Assembly: GCF_954871325.1 (NCBI RefSeq)
Contig: NC_088776.1
Span: forward strand, 57,560,954-57,624,953
DNA from: Gordionus sp. m RMFG-2023
Taxonomy: Eukaryota > Nematomorpha > Gordioida > Chordodea > Parachordodidae
Direction of reading: 5' to 3'
Length of the DNA stretch: 64,000 nucleotides
Shown: positions 1 through 11,600 of the stretch, piece by piece
Layout of the letters: the number at the start of each line of letters is the position of its first letter
How positions within the stretch are numbered: position 1 is the first letter of the stretch
Program-made: the position numbers and the translations under genes
Notes under the pieces: model-generated
The model's input: the letters and a program-made list of their open reading frames with translations, nothing else
The model's database searches: none
What the model was told of the DNA's origin: nothing

Positions 1-107
1 ATCGTTGGTTATTATTTTTAAACAAAATTAATATATTATAATAAATCAATATGTTATTTTAATAATAAAGATAGTATTTAAGAAATTTTGCGTCGTACTA
101 TAATTAC

Positions 108-245
108 CTATTTTGAAAAATAGTTGCGTATTTTATTTTGAAAAATAGTTGGCTATTTTATTTTGAAAAATAGTTGGCTATTTTATTTTGAAAAATAGTT
201 GGCTATTTTATTTTGAAAAATAATTACATATTTTATTTTAGAAAA
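108..245. repeat. 25-bp tandem repeat, about five units
   Basis: The core TAGTTGGCTATTTTATTTTG recurs with a period of 25 bases at 121, 146, 171, 196 and 221. The first and last units are diverged. The units are contiguous, with no unique spacers, so this is a minisatellite and not a CRISPR array. Confidence 0.9.
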
Positions 246-959
246 TAGATTCGATTTTATATTTATAAAAAATAATAAGCGGATAACTAAGTCAATTCTA
301 AATCCCGGCCGCAGACCAGTCCTTTGCGGGTCGTTTTTTAGCAATTTTCATATTTCTCCCACAATTTTTATATTACTCCCACAAAATACCGAATTTCTCC
401 CACAATTTGAAAATTTTGACCTGGCAACCCTGTATACGAGACAGAACCATCTTTTGCTGAGCCTTCTCTTCTATTAAAGCATCCAAATGAGACTAATCTT
501 ACTATTATCAAATATATAAGGTCTCGCGCTACAATCCTCGATATTATTGCTTAAAATAATATTGTTATCATAGAGCAAGAAAAAAAATTGCCTTTATTTT
601 TTATAACCTTAAATATAATATATTATTAAGTTATGCAGTTTAAAATGTAGTTTTTAAAACCTGTTAAATTATTCGAGCCTCTCACTGGAGATCTGCAAAT
701 CTTAGCGTTCGGACTCGGGTCTATTTTTATAAAAAAATAACTTAGGTTCGGGCCGGGTTTAAATTTTTTAAATATGATATAATTACAATTTTTGTCAAAT
801 AAATTGATATATTTTTTAAATTTTTGTTGCAAGAAAGATAAGGCGCTAATATATTTTTCTATAATAATTTCGAGATCAACAAATAATTTTTTTTTTGGGT
901 CGGGTTTTTTATGGACAAATAAAAAAATAAAATTTCGTTCGAGATCGAGCTGGGTAGGA
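246..959. other. AT-rich stretch without a recognised gene
   Basis: No exon is recognised. Between about 353 and 403 the motif CTCCCACAA occurs three times a few tens of bases apart. Around 660-775 there is a copy of a GC-richer interspersed repeat (GATCTGCAAATC, then CGGACTCGGG and GGGCCGGG) that resembles copies near 35.7 kb and 57.6 kb. Short open frames on both strands here have no family resemblance. Confidence 0.5.
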
Positions 960-960
960 A

Positions 961-1002
961 AATTTTCTTTCTTTCTTTCGTTCATTCTTTCTTTCTTTCG
1001 TT
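961..1002. repeat. (TTTC)n microsatellite
   Basis: An imperfect run of TTTC units interrupted by GTTC. A second short TTTC run lies at about 22238-22264. Confidence 0.85.
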
Positions 1003-3425
1003 ATGCAGATCATTACCTTCTACTTTCCAGGCAGCATCTTCGTATATTTTATTTTATGCCTAGCATTATTGCATAATAAATCTTATGAATTTGACCATTG
1101 TCGACAAATTGAACATTCAATTCAAAAATTTGTTGTAGGAAAAAAAAAATCCGAATTCTTAATCCTAAGAAAAATTCGTTACAAATATTTTTTTTAATTA
1201 TGCTATCCGAAACACGTACGTTAATAAAATGGTCAAAATTTGTTGATTAATTTTGTAACTAATTTAAGAGAAATTTGCATTATGCAATTGGTATTAATAA
1301 CAAAGTGCACACCCTTTTTAGAGTTTCCTTATAAATAAAAATTCCTCGTTGACAGTTAAAGACAGGTATAGATCTTGATTTATCGTCAGTGCTCATGATC
1401 GACGGTCGGAAGGTAGCTTCAAAATTGTTCCTCAAGGGTAATTAGAATAGAACCTTGGTTATATATGTTTTCAAAATTTACCTCTACATTAGTGAAACAA
1501 ATGTATTAAGTGGGCCCAAATGGTAAATTGTCATACCTCGACTAAATTACTTACGAATTTTTGCGTTAATGCTATTAAGCGTACAAGTTGCATAACTAAA
1601 ATTAAGAACCAATTTTCGTGAAACTAAATTTCGGAATCATATTTTATTCGACTATTTATAAATGAATATTTAATTTATCGATGATGGCAAGACATAAAAT
1701 TTATCATGTGGTTCCAAGAAATGCATATCACAAAGATTAAATATACAAGGTTCATATCAGAAATCTGCATCGGGCCTAAATAGCCCTTAAACCCTCTGGA
1801 TCCGGGGGGGGGGGATCAAGCCGGGTTTTGCAGATCATTAGTTGATTCTGTCTGGAATGGGATGATAGATGAAAAAATTTAAAAGAAATTTTTTTTAAAA
1901 AAAACGTCTCCCATTATTAAATTCATCGAGGAAACGAGGGTTTAAAGATGTAATAAATATCATCATAATTGAATGTAAACATTTGTAAAATCATCTTATG
2001 TTGGAATTATTAAGTTATATTTTATATTTAGATTTATAAAATTCGATCTTTGTTGAAGTCAATTATGTATTGCGATTCTCGAGTTATTTTTATTTTACAC
2101 AATTTTATTTTTAATGATAATTATATGATTTGTGCGGCATGATTTTTGGGGCTTATAATTTTAAAGAAATGTATTTTTTTTATATTATTTTTATTTACAA
2201 TTAGGAGCATCCCTATTAAAAGGGGAGCGAATTGTAATGTAAAATTACTTCATTTTTTCCATTTTATTTTAATTTAAAAAAAATTATTTCTAAGTTATTA
2301 ATTCTTATTGCAGACAACAAATAAATATAATCAATTCGAAATTAATACATCTGTTTTAAAATAAAATCATTTCTATCGAATAATGTTTAAAAATTTTTTA
2401 GAAAGTACAACAGTTATATTTTGAAGAAGAAAAAAACTAAGGGTAAATTTTTGCATATAAAACTATATTAAAAAAAAAAATCTGGTAGTGCATCATCAAG
2501 GCCTTATATTCACGACAAATTTGTAACATTTTTACACCCTTCGATATAAGGTAGCATCACATATTCAATTTTAAATGAATGGTGTTTTCCATATTAACTG
2601 ACATTATACATGGTAAATGATATCCAAACCCATTCAAATTAATCCGATATTCCAACCCATTATCAATCTGTTATCCAGATAGAACCGCAAAAGGTATCAA
2701 AAAATAAAGATAGATAATGAGAGAAAAATGGGATATTCTCGAAAAATCAAGGGGTTGTTAGCCATCGTTAATTTTGATGCAAATATTCTAAAAGGGACCT
2801 TCCACTGTAGAACGTACTGCATGCAATCTTTTATTATATATTTTCATATCTAGTGTCACATTAACATGACCTAGTCCACTAAACGGGGTCATAATTTTTT
2901 CTTTAAGTAAATATTCTACATCAACAACAAAAACATATGGGGCTAACAACATTGCTATTTTAATTGGTTCCCCAATTGTGGAATATTTAATGTTTTAATA
3001 TTATAAAATCATTCATTTAGCATGTTGGTCTAGGACCCGTTCCTAGCCTTTCCTCGCATAATCGCAACGTTTTTTTTCTCGATAAAGCAGACAAAACTTT
3101 GTTATCCAGATAAGAAGTAATAAAGGGGAAAAGGTACTAAAAATCCCTTCATAATTGTTTCAATTATATATAAATTTACTTCTATATTATACAAATGTAA
3201 TAAATAAGTAAATACTTATCTTTTAAAATAGAATATTTAGAATCATATTAAAAATACATAAACATAAAAATATTCTTTCTACAATATATAATTTTTCGCT
3301 AAGATAGATTTATTAAACATATTCTTATCAGAGTTTAACAATATTTATTAGTATTAATGTATACCACAATATATTACTAAATATTTTTTTGAACAGTAAT
3401 GGCTTAAAGGTTTATACTGAAATAG
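1003..3425. other. AT-rich intergenic or intronic DNA
   Basis: No gene recognised. It contains an isolated run of eleven G at 1804-1814. If the Ptpmeg-like gene continues downstream of its last visible exon, this stretch would be part of a very long intron. Confidence 0.4.
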
Positions 3426-3429
3426 CCTT

Positions 3430-3900
3430 TATAGTTAGTTATAATCAGGGTTGATAAGTCGATCAATTGACCGCAGGTCAAATACTCTAAGAAATCAAAG
3501 AAAAAAAATTAAAAATATGTTTGAAAAAAGAAAAAAACGATATAAACATATGATCACAATGCTGCTTATTTATTGGGTCCCCAATATCAAGGGGAGCATC
3601 TAGCTAATAGTGAACTTAATGAAGTATGTGAGATAATAGAAGAATTAGGCATTTTACAAGGTCGCGATGAACAAAACATTTCAAGTTCAGAAGTAAATGC
3701 GCCATGTTTTATGGCAAATTATGTGGAAAGCGGTAACTTCCATAAGAAGCAAAGAGATTCCGGTCTCAAGTTAGTGAAATGCTTGACCACCAGGTGGTAT
3801 TTTACTAATAATTTCTAGCTCTACTCCTTATTTAGAAAGAAATTGGTCGATTTGGGTTAATATTCTTACTGAAACAGAAATCGAATGAAGATCTTGACAA
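3430..3900 (+). pseudogene. hAT transposase C-terminal relic, copy A
   Basis: A forward open frame at 3573-3818 reads GPQYQGEHLANSELNEV, resembling the hAT segment around 'LDPRYKGE'. Just downstream, in another frame, the DNA can be read as a degenerate hAT dimerisation motif of the 'SSSxxxERNWSxW' kind. The same sequence recurs at 20.1-20.6 kb, so this is a dispersed element. There are several disabling changes and no terminal repeats could be assigned. The hAT assignment rests on the motif order and is firmer for copy B. Confidence 0.6.
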
Positions 3901-4970
3901 CCGAAAAGTTGATTAAAAAAATATTATAGAAAATGATAATATTAAATATGAATCAAGAGCAATAGAAATTAGTAATTGAATGACAATGAATTGTAAAAAT
4001 ATTATATCATTTTATACAAAATAAAGTTAATCTTGATTTTAAAAAAAAAACATTTATTTGAATTTGACCGTATTTGAGCGGTAAAATATCGGTAAATTTA
4101 CCGAAATTGACTGGTTACATAATCCTGGTTATTGCTAACAGATAAACGTGAGAGAAAGAATTAGTAAAGTATGTCCCTTAATCTCGCAAGAGAAAAAACA
4201 AATCAACATAGCGTTCGTGGAAGATGAGATTGTTAGGTGATATGCAAGATTTATGACGAACCCTACATATGTTTTATTAATTATATTTCGATAATTCTTT
4301 AATTATTTAAAAAAAAGATCTCAAAGTATGCTTCGTGTTTTGTAATTTTAAGTTGGGATTTAGGAAGCAAAAAAAATTTTTGCCACAAGAATTAGAGCGT
4401 TTTTGCTATAAGTTCCATCATAACGAAAACCCTAACTTGCCCATGTTTGAAAAAAAAAAAATTATAATTATAGGCCTTGGCCTATTTTTTTTTTGTCAAA
4501 TAGCGCCAATAATGCCTTTCAAATGGCCTCGCGCAAATTGGTAAAATTACCGTTTGGCGTAGCAACCATTTTAAAAAACGTTATTTAATACTTTTTTTGT
4601 ATTCGTTTAGTAATGGTAAAAAATGTAAATATAAATAACTTATAACTTATATCCTAAAAAGGAATATTTAGAAATTAAAGAAATAAGAACGCAGAAGATA
4701 ATATAATTTTCAAAAACAAATCCTTTTTTTTAAAAAAAACTTATTTAAAATTTTGAATCGACAGATATTAATAAAAAAAAAGACAACCTCCACTTAAACA
4801 TAGGACGCGTTACGTTTTTTTTATTTAAAAATTACGGCAAAACGTAAACGCTCAATTTGTGCGCAATATTATCTCAATTTTCTAAAAGACAATCAAATTC
4901 TAAAAATTTTTGAGGACATCAAGTCATATATTCTATATTAAATACGAATTTTCATTGTTTTTTTTTATAT
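3901..4970. other. AT-rich stretch without a recognised gene
   Basis: No conserved frame. An open frame at 4335-4544 has no family resemblance and is rich in lysine and phenylalanine, as expected by chance in this composition. Confidence 0.4.
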
Positions 4971-4977
4971 TTTCCTT

Positions 4978-5437
4978 AAATGACGTATAAACTAGATTTT
5001 AAATTAAATGACGTATCAACTAATTTGAAATTGACGTACCAACTAGATTTTAAATTAAATGACGTATCAACTAAATTTGACGTATCATCTAGATTTTAAA
5101 ATTAAATGTCGTATCAACTAGATTTTAAATTAAATGACGTATCAACTAATTTGAAATTGACGTATCAACTAGATTTTAAATTAAATGACGTATCTACTAG
5201 ATTTGACGTATCATCTAGATTTTAAAATTAAATATCGTATCAACTAGATTTTAAATTAAAGGACGTATAAACTAGATTTTAAATTAAATGACGATCAACT
5301 AATTTGAAATTGACGTATCAACTAGATTTTAAATTAAATGACGTATCTACTAGATTTGACGTATCATCTAGATTTTAAAATTAAATGTCGTATCAACTAG
5401 ATTTTAAATTAAATGACGAATCAACTAGATTTTTTTA
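4978..5437. repeat. Minisatellite with higher-order structure (GACGTATCAACTAGATTTTA unit)
   Basis: Roughly 28-bp monomers with the core GACGTATCAACTAGATTTTA alternate with shorter variants (GACGTATCAACTAATTTG, GACGTATCATCTAG, GACGTATCTACTAG). The sequence of variants itself repeats about three times with a period near 130 bp, which indicates amplification of a multi-monomer block. Each monomer carries TGACGTA, a CRE-like half site, but this is probably just part of the satellite. Confidence 0.9.
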
Positions 5438-5579
5438 AATAGAAAATCCACGATTCCTTATTTCAAAGCAAAAGATATATCTTTTTAAATGCCTAAAGTG
5501 AAGGTTGAAATAAAAACGGGTTTTTAAAGGATATTTTTATTCCGTAATGCAAACTTTACTTAAAAAAATTGGAGGGGGG

Positions 5580-5665
5580 TGGGAGATATTAATTGTAAAT
5601 TAAACTGGCTGCCCACCTCTTGTGGGAGATATTAATTGTAAATTAAACTGACTGTCCACCTCTTT
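5580..5665. repeat. 43-bp tandem duplication
   Basis: Two adjacent copies of a unit beginning GTGGGAGATATTAATTGTAA and ending CCACCTCTT, with only two or three differences. A G-rich tract follows at 5777-5800. Confidence 0.85.
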
Positions 5666-6539
5666 CAAAACGTTCATGAATAACTGATATATGTCAATAC
5701 CTAATCAATCTAGGTTAACGAGGTTAGTAATAATGAGATATTTGCTAAGACATGATTTGGGAAAGAATTTGGGGAGGTAGGGGGGGGGGGGAGGGGGGTG
5801 CTCACAATTATAAATAAAATATCGTGGAGATGGATCCGATTTCATGTCAAAACATCTAATTTGATGGCGTCCGACAAGGCTTTCATAGTGATTTTTTTTT
5901 AACGTTTCGACTTAAAACAGATTAGACATTATTTTATTTTTTTTTTAAATGAACCAATATTCTTTAGTTAAATTATATATTATATATGATCTCAAAAATA
6001 TAATTAATTGATATTTTGCCATGGCAAAATAATATTTTAAACTAACATTTATTTATTCAATATTTTGTATTATAAAATTTATATGTATTAAATTCCTCTA
6101 TACTTTAATGGTATATATTTTATTTTAATAAAAAATATCATTAGTCATCCAAGAACTTGTTTATAAAAACATTATTTGGTAACAATTAACCATGTTTTTG
6201 ATTATATAAATAAATATTGTCTGCAATTGTATTCAAATTAAATACTTTGTGAAGATTTATTAGAAATTGATTCTGATTTCATTTTTTAAAAATTAGTTTG
6301 TATAAGAAAAGCTTTTGCCTCTGAAATTCTTAAAATAAATTTATACATATAAATAAATATTGTCTGTTGTATTCAAATTAAATACTTGGTGAATGGGTAA
6401 TAATAAGATTTGATAGAATAATATAATTATAAAGCAAATATAAAATTCATTTAGCAATTATAATAATATTTACAAATAAAAATATATTATTTTTTTATTT
6501 GACTTTTATATAAAAAAGCATTTGTATAATATTCATTTT

Positions 6540-7125
6540 GACCTTATCCTTGTGGTCTTCTGATAAAGATGATATTTCATCATCTATAAATTTAGCAAAA
6601 GATGATTTCTCCTTTTTATCCTTCTCAATAGTATTTTTTCAAATATTTTTCTTCTTCTTTTATTCAATGTTGTTATATTTTCATCTGAGGTAATATCATA
6701 TAGTGGAGTTGAATTAGATATAGTTAAACTTGATTGTTGTATCCGAGGTGTTAAAGTTTTATTTAAAAATGATAATGTTTCATAATAAGGCCACGTTGAT
6801 TTATATGGTGGCCCAGCTGAACCACTTGGACTATTTACTGTTTTTTCGTATTCTTTATTCTGATAGTCTTTTAAATTATTCCATTTAGCTTTTAAATCGT
6901 CACCTAAAAAATATATAATAGATTAAATATCTATCTACATAATTATTTCAAACGTTAGTTTAATTAAAAAATTAAGATTTACCTGATTGACCAAATTGCA
7001 ATCCTAAATTTTTCTAAATATTCGGTTTTTTAATGTACATCTTTGTAATTTTCATCTGTTTTGTCGTAAATAAATATTGAATCTTTAATATTATCAATAA
7101 AATGATATATATTCATATTCATTTT
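6540..7125 (-). pseudogene. MADF-domain gene, left arm of the palindrome
   Basis: Read on the minus strand, this encodes IYDKTDENYKDVH, then GLQFGQSG, an apparent intron (about 6902-6982, GTAAAT...TTTTAG), then DDLKAKWNNLKDYQNKEYEK, SGSAGPPYKSTWPYYETLSFL and a basic tail. This order (acidic 'YD.SD..Y' helix, 'W..I....G....C...W..LRD.Y', then 'SxW.YF..L.FL') is the MADF/Myb-SANT-like fold, which PIF/Harbinger transposons commonly carry as a second protein. It probably bound DNA at the transposon ends. Frame changes in the N-terminal exon suggest it is inactive, and no Harbinger transposase is visible. Confidence 0.7.
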
Positions 7126-7167
7126 TTAAAAAATTATAAGTAACGTTATATGGCTCTATAATATTAA

Positions 7168-7390
7168 CCGGATCAAAAAGTCAAAATGTTTTGATTTCAA
7201 AATTTGTCGGATTCGATTTTAAGGCTGCATTCATAGTGGAGGCGGATCCGTTTTTTACATCTGTTCCGTCACAAGTCAATCTCATTAAAAATGATATATA
7301 TGTTCAAAGTGCGTCCGTTCCGATACCTTCCGATTTTAAATGGGATCCGGCAAATTTTGAAGTCAAAACATTTCGACTTTTTGATCCGGC
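7168..7390. repeat. Inner inverted repeat at the palindrome centre
   Basis: Ends of about 45 bp, CCGGATCAAAAAGTCAAAAT on the left and the complement of CCGGATCAAAAAGTCGAAAT on the right, flank a 131-bp core. The core contains GGCTGCATTCATAGTGGAG, which matches the outer right end of the palindrome. It may be the remains of one element end trapped when the inverted duplication formed. The open frame 7191-7412 across it has no recognisable product. Confidence 0.6.
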
Positions 7391-7454
7391 CAAATATTAT
7401 AAAGCGTTATAACTTATAATTTTTTAAAAATTAATATATTTTATTGATATTATA

Positions 7455-7950
7455 AAAGATTCAAGATTTATTTACGACAAAACAGATGAAAATTACAAAG
7501 ATGTACATAAAAAACCGAATTTTGAAAAAATTTAGGATCGAAATATGGTCAATCAGGTAAATCTTAATAAAGAATACAAAAAATCAATAGATAGTCCAAG
7601 TGGTTCAGCTGGGCCTCCATATAAATAAACATGGCCTTATTATCAAACATTATCATTTTTAAATAAAAGTTTAACACCTCGGATACAACAATCAAATATA
7701 ATTATATCTAATTCAACCCCAATGATATTACATAAGATGAAAATATCAGCATAGATGAAAATATAACAACATTAAATAAAAAAAGAAAAAAATATAAAGA
7801 AAAAATATTTGAGAAAATTCTACAAATTGAGGAGGATAAAAAAGAGACATCCATTTTTGCCAAATTTATAGATGATGAAATATCAACTTTATCAGAAGAC
7901 CACAAGGATAAGGTCAAAATGAATATTATACAAATGCTTTTCTTTATATA
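7455..7950 (+). pseudogene. MADF-domain gene, right arm of the palindrome (decayed)
   Basis: This is the inverted partner of the left-arm gene, read on the plus strand. It retains the IYDKTDENYKDVH-like start and the SPSGSAGPPYK segment. The piece spanning the intron and the first half of the second exon is missing (the sequence runs from GGTAAATC straight to AATAAAGAATAC), and it carries an in-frame stop after PPYK. It is clearly more decayed than the left-arm copy. Divergence between arms is modest, so the inverted duplication is not brand new. Confidence 0.65.
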
Positions 7951-8688
7951 AAAGTCAAATAAAAAAATAATATATTTTTATTTTTAAATAAATTTATTAT
8001 AATTGCTAAATGAATTTTATATTTGCTTTATAATTATATTATTTTAAGTACCATTTCAGTTTAATAAATGACACATTAAAAAATCAGAGTATCAATTTCT
8101 AATAAATCTTATTATTAACCCATTCACCAAGTATTTAATTTGAATACAATAGCAGATAATATTTATTTATATAATCATAAACATGGTTAATTGGTACCAA
8201 ATAATGATTTTATAAACAAGTTCTTGGATGACTAATGATATTTTTTTTATTAAAATAAAATATATACCATTAAAGTATAGAGGAATTTAATACATATAAA
8301 TTTTATAATACAAAATATTGAATAAATAAATATTAATTTAAAATATTATTTTGCCATGGCAAAATATCAATATTATTAAAATAATTAATTATATTTTTGA
8401 GATCATATATAATATATAATTTAACTAAAGAATATTGGTTCATTTTAAAAAAAAATAATGTCTAATCTAAGTCCAAACGTTAAAAAAAATCACCATGAAA
8501 GCCTTGTCGGACGCCGTCAAATTAGATGTTTTGACATGAAATCGGATTCGTCTCCACTATGAATGCAGCCTTAGCGATTTTAATCTACAGTCCCGACATT
8601 TATTTATAAAAAAAACTGACGGGGACATAATTTTGTACTATAGCTAATGGATTCGAGGTTAAGAATAATAACAACTCATTAAAAAAAC

Positions 8689-11600
8689 CTGTATCTGTAT
8701 TGCTTCGAACCAAAAGAAAAGAAGATGTTCTTCTTGACGGGCGGGGGCGGGTCGAGGAGACGGAAAAAAGTGTGGTGCTCTATGCAAGATTTCCAAAAAT
8801 TTTTGCAGGAATTGCCATCGTTCATGTCAAATTTAAGGATGAGAGAGCAATCGGCTTCCATCGATGACTTGATATATTTAGAAAGTTGGTATTTAAAAAA
8901 TCATATATAGAGCCCTTGAAAATCGGTCCGAAGCCTGGTTCAAACGTACAAATTTAAAAATACTTTTGAGCCGGGTTAGGTTTAAAAACATTTCCGAAGA
9001 GAAGAGAAGTGAAGAGAAGAGAAGAGAAGAGAAGAGAAGAGAAGAAGAAGAAGAAGAGAAGAAGAAGAGAAGAAGAAGAGAAGAGAAGAGAAGAGAAGAG
9101 AAGAAGAAGAGAAGAGAAGAGAAGAGAAGAGAAGAAGAAGAGAAGAGAAGAAGAAGAAGAAGAGAAGAGAAGAGAAGAGAAGAGAAGAGAAGAAGAAGAG
9201 AAGAGAAGAGAAGAGAAGAAGAAGAAGAAGAGAAGAGAGAGAGAAGAGAAGAGAAGAGAAGAAGAAGAGAAGAAGAAGAGAAGAGAAGAGAAGAGAAGAG
9301 AAGAGAAGAGAAGTATTGAAAAAGAGAATTTTTCTAATGTTGATAATTTGAATGCCTATTGAAAATTTTTTTTTTATGTATATATAGTTTTATTTTTCTA
9401 TAATAAAATAGTATTCTTTGGTTATTACAAATTCAAGTACAAACAAAAATAGAATATGCATCAAATTTATTAATTTTTTACATGGTAAAGGTGGTACTTT
9501 TCAAAAAGTAAAGTAATAGTGTTATTTTTTGAAAAAAATCAAATTAACGGCGTTACTTTTTGTTACTATTTTTGACGAGTAACGCAAAATGTAACGTCGT
9601 TCCTTTTTGAGTACCTTCAATCGTTTTGAAAAAAAATTTAGTTGTAATGCAGAAGTTTAATATTTTGGTCCGAATTAATCCCAAGAATGCTCACGCATTG
9701 ATTTTTTCAACAAATGCTCTCTGGAAGGGGAAAAAAAGAAAAACAATTTATATCTTTGTATTCTATACTCACCGTGTTTTCTTGAATATGGAGATAGAAG
9801 AATTTCTTTTTGAACGATATTCTCAATATGGATTTCCTGTACGATTAAAAAAAAATATATATATAAAATAGGATCAATGACGTGATACTTAGACTTGCCA
9901 TTCATTTATTAAAAGAAACTTTGAAGCGATGTTGAATACAAATCAGCTGGTTATGCGCCATTTTGGATTCTCGTATTAAGAATATTTTTTATAAATAAAT
10001 AAAGCTCTTTTTTTTAGGGTTTAGACAAAATTTTAATATAAATCATTTGCAAATGGCGTGTTACCAGCTGATTCGCATTGGTACACATTTAAGTGAATGA
10101 ATGGCTTGTTTAGTTTAGTATTATTATGTTATGGAATTGAATAAAAAAATTCCCCGTCAAATAAAAATTTATTTCTCCTCCTCCATCATTTAAAAAAAAG
10201 AGTAAGCAATATCTTCACACACGAAAAAAAAATGAACCAAGTTTGCAGATCTGCGCAAGTTTATGCGTAAACGGTCAATTTTATCGTCTTAATTATTTTT
10301 TAAAACCAATCGTATTCATTTATAAAATCATTCGTTAAAAGGCAAGTTTAGAGCGTTTACAATGGTGGAATCAAAAATACGAATGAATGAATGTTTTATT
10401 CGTTGTATTTTGGAGATGTGCCTATACTCATTGTATCGAGATTATCAACTCGGTCGTTACAAAAGTCTTCTAAAGGTTAGGTTAGTTTATTAATTTTTTG
10501 ATACAATTATGCACCCAAAAAAAAATTCACATTTTCTTTTTTAAATATATTAAATATTTTTTATACAGTTGAGATATTTCAGGCGATTCCTTTATTTACA
10601 ATTAAATAATTTTAAAAAGTTTCCCTTTTCATGTTTCAATCTATACCGTTAATATAATAGATACTTTAACAAAATAAAATGTAATATTACAAGTAAGAAA
10701 AAAAAGACATCAAAAACAAACTATTATATATTTTCAAATAAGATCAATATTTAGATTGGCTTCCGATGAAGCTAATGTAATGTAGATTTGTGTATGACTT
10801 TTGTGAGGTTCCCTTTGTCCGGGATATGGAATTTTAAAAAGCTTAGATTGACTTATATTGTGAAAAAATAAATTTTTTGGATTATTGTAATTAACTTGCG
10901 CCATCTAGTGGAATTTTATTCTTCTGCCAAAATGACATTATATTATTTATTTTATTATTTAAAAATTTTTGTAAGGGTAGATTTACTAACTTTCATAATT
11001 GTAAAAAAATTAATATAAGAAAACGCTAAACTGTCAAATGAATCGAAGAAACGAGACCTTTTTATTTCAAATTTAGGAATATCAAAGCTGATAGCAAAAC
11101 CTTATAATTAATTTGCTATGATATCTTTAAGTCCTCTATTTATTCTTTTAAAATAGATTAAAACATAAAAAATTTACGAAATGATAAAGTAATTTTTACC
11201 ATTTTTATTTTTATATCTCAAGAATTAAACCCATTGATGGGTCTTTTGAATTTAATATATCTGTTAAAGATAAATCATATTCGGGAAATTAGTTGCTTCC
11301 CAGCGACTTGGATCATTGGTATAATATATAAGTAAATATAGTATCCTACCCTACAGTATGAGACATTAGCTTGTTTCCAGCGGCTTTGTTAAACATCATT
11401 TCCCCGATATATAAACAGTGACTCATAAGGTGATTAATGAAGTCTATCTTGGATCTTTTAGACTTTACCCTGGGGTAATAATAAATTTAGCTTTATGCCC
11501 ATAAGAGGACGCAGTTAGAATCGTCTTTATTAGAAACGCAGCCTTTTTATCAATAGGAGGACACCGTTTGATTTGTAATATTTATGAATATGATCGAAAT

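Larger units (their letters stand above)
5824..8557. repeat. 2.7-kb near-palindrome (foldback) built from a Harbinger-like element
   Basis: The arm starting at 5824 (GTGGAGATGGATCCGATTTC) is the reverse complement of the arm ending at 8557. The match can be followed inward almost continuously: the poly-T block, TTTTGCCATGGCAAAAT at 6015 and 8350, the MADF-coding segment, and finally CCGGATCAAAAAGTC near 7168 against its complement near 7388. Only about 130 bases in the middle (7214-7344) are unpaired. The right end continues with TATGAATGCAGCC, and a related GGCTGCATTCATAGTGGAG lies in the centre at 7222, resembling transposon termini. The left arm is longer because of a local duplication near 6230-6395 and an intron missing from the right arm. 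It lies just downstream of the last visible Ptpmeg-like exon. Confidence 0.9.

Noticed and set aside
108-245. Regular 25-bp repeats as a CRISPR-like array
   Set aside because: Units are contiguous with no unique spacers, and the genome is eukaryotic.
8725-8910. Plus-strand open frame opposite FERM exon 10
   Set aside because: The minus-strand reading is a clear FERM domain end (SCIEHHTFFRL); the plus-strand frame is its shadow.
8966-9362. Two overlapping 117-aa open frames rich in Lys, Arg and Glu
   Set aside because: They are translations of the (GAAGA)n purine repeat, which cannot produce stops in these frames; no start context or homology.
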